This document shows positions 62,681 to 64,000 of a DNA stretch of 64,000 nucleotides, piece after piece. A program made the translations under genes and the position numbers. Position 1 is the first letter of the stretch, and each line of letters starts with the position of its first letter. The stretch lies in NCBI GenBank assembly GCA_023159155.1, contig JAJNNX010000003.1, positions 868,001-932,000 of the forward strand. The letters run 5' to 3'. The DNA is from Ustulina deusta (taxonomy: Eukaryota; Ascomycota; Sordariomycetes; Xylariales; Xylariaceae). Below the pieces are notes generated by a model that had not been told where the DNA came from, ran no database searches, and saw only the letters and a list, made by a program, of their open reading frames with translations.

Positions 62681-63630
62681 TACTTTGAAGATGTATAAAA
62701 AGTGTAGTGAGCCTGTACAGATAATGTATTACATTAATAGAGTATGTAACGTCACCACTATCTATAGAATACGGGTTGAGAGAAATTGTACACGAGTATC
62801 AAATATACCCGATCTCCACGACAAGGCGCCGCCTCCAAAAACTTTATTCGACTAATCCAACCTAGACTAGAGACTAGTCTACTTGTCGACTTGTCTCCTT
62901 AGTTGCAGTCTGAGGCAGGCTTGGCAGGGTCCAAAGCTTCGAGAACATTGCTCTTTCGAGACATGTCTCAGTCGATCGGACAGTTGCACAGATGAGCCCT
63001 ACACAATACTAAGCTAGGTACTGCGCCGAAAGAACAATTAAGACAGCATCCCAAACCCTCCAACAACACCTGAACTCAAAGCTTACTTAATGTTAAAGAC
63101 AACTCACCGATGGAGCGGTGGGACAGATCCTTCCATCAATCCCAGCCACGCCAATTCTGACGTGGGTGGTTGGCTGGCCATATGCTGTGGCCCAACCACA
63201 ATATTTACGCCAGCCGGGGCGCTCACCGTTCTATTTCCCAGTTGTTTTCAACCAATTGCTCCCCGTTACTGATTAGCCTACCTACATAGGTACCTGCAGG
63301 ATTCTCGGTGTAACCTGTCGTGATCCGGAAGATCCATGCCAACACGCCCACGGCAGCTTATACATAAGTCGGTAAGTACCCTACCTACTGACAAGTAGTG
63401 TAGCAGGGAGGTATTCGGGTGCTGCCAAGACCCCGGAACAGCTATCCGGGACGACGATCATCAGCCGTCCTCAGCGCTTTTGCAACATTTCCCGACAGCG
63501 TTGCATTTCCCCCGTTACCTACCTATTAAAATCGGCCAATTATCTCGGGTTGGCATACCATCCAAACCCCCTACGCGTTTGCGCTCGGCCGGTTTGAAAC
63601 AAGAGCCAGCGCTCCGACACACAAGACACA
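62681..63630. other. Intergenic, no gene seen
   Basis: Contains the 3' region of MRM1 and the upstream region of the secreted-protein gene. TACCTA/GGTACCT words recur at about 63277-63295, 63372-63390 and 63517-63527. A TAAAAAGTG word follows the MRM1 stop closely. Only short unsupported frames are present. Confidence 0.5.
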
Positions 63631-64000
63631 ATGCGCGGCCCTCGCGCGTTCCTCTCTCTGCCACCTTCGCTTCTCCTCCTCCTCGCAACCCAGCTGCACG
63701 CACAAGCCGGCTCGAGGAACGAGAAAGATGGGCTCCCGACACTCCCCACCGCCGTGCGCAAGATGTCGCTGGACGAAGGCGAGAAGTTCATGCCCGAGTA
63801 CTACGCCTTCGCGCCACCCGATGCCTACGTAGGGGGTCCTCAAACGCCGCTGGGGCTCGAAGCCCGGGGAGCCGACCTTCTCGTGCTGACGCCCGAAGAA
63901 GAGACCCTCCTCGCAGGGAACAGTTCCGCTGCTCTCGTGTTCCGGCCCCCGTTCCCGCGACATCTCGACTACCGGGGTCTAGAAGCAAGGAGCAGGACAA
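63631..64000 (+). CDS. Secreted protein, 5' part only (runs off window)
   Basis: ATG at 63631 opens a frame that stays open to the last base (123 codons seen). The first about 25 residues form a classic signal peptide: MRGPRAF, then a Leu-rich core (SLLLLLATQL) and a cleavage-like HAQAG. After it come polar residues, then SLDEGEKFMPEYYAF and TPEEETLLAGNSSAALVFRPPF, with one N-S-S sequon. The opposite-strand frames here lack support, while this one has strong G/C bias at third positions. I do not recognise a catalytic family; a cell-surface or GPI-anchored protein is possible but the C-terminus is outside the window. The ACAAGACACA before the ATG gives a good A at -3. Confidence 0.72.
   Translation, partial: MRGPRAFLSLPPSLLLLLATQLHAQAGSRNEKDGLPTLPTAVRKMSLDEGEKFMPEYYAFAPPDAYVGGPQTPLGLEARGADLLVLTPEEETLLAGNSSAALVFRPPFPRHLDYRGLEARSRT

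Overview
The window looks like nuclear DNA of a filamentous ascomycete (Pezizomycotina). It alternates between extremely AT-rich DNA full of TpA and stop codons, as left by repeat-induced point mutation (RIP), and islands of balanced composition. The island genes have short spliceosomal introns with GT(A/G)NGN donors and CTAAC-like branch sites. TACCTA/GGTACC words in the intergenic DNA would fit Sordariomycetes, but this is only a hint. No species is claimed.

Layout. 1-13640: AT-rich block holding a complete plus-strand Ty3/gypsy LTR element (5279-12898, 5-bp target duplication CTAAC) inside older unrecognised AT-rich DNA. 13641-17021: small balanced island with no intact gene, but with a 5' fragment of an argininosuccinate synthase gene at 15957-16051. 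17027-47757: a second AT-rich block that resolves into one nested stack of LTR elements. Outer element A (target CGTGC) was hit by element B (20482-43854, ATTGC). B was hit by two copies of gypsy family C (21880-27962, ATAAG; 32687-38674, GCTAG), a non-coding LTR-like element D (38850-42711, AGTAT) and a GC-balanced solo LTR F (28790-29032, GTTTA). Subtracting the insertions leaves ordinary sizes: A about 7.35 kb, B about 7.18 kb. Gypsy protein fossils (zinc knuckle, YLDD box, RT/RNase H joint) are readable where Cys, His and Asp codons have become Tyr and Asn codons.

47763-64000: gene island. After about 3 kb without a supported gene come a four-exon CCCH zinc-finger gene (minus, 51014-53214), a Mit1/CHD-type SNF2 chromatin remodeller (minus, 54140-60008), a divergently transcribed mitochondrial rRNA 2'-O-methyltransferase of the MRM1/SpoU family (plus, 60683-62680), and the start of a secreted protein running off the window end (plus, from 63631). 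A 674-bp shared promoter separates the remodeller from MRM1. The remodeller belongs to the heterochromatin-silencing machinery in other fungi; its position beside a silenced transposon stack may be coincidence.

All exon models were assembled by eye from splice signals and phase. The three multi-part checks (CCCH gene, remodeller core, remodeller with upstream exon) each sum to a multiple of three. Nothing was searched against a database.
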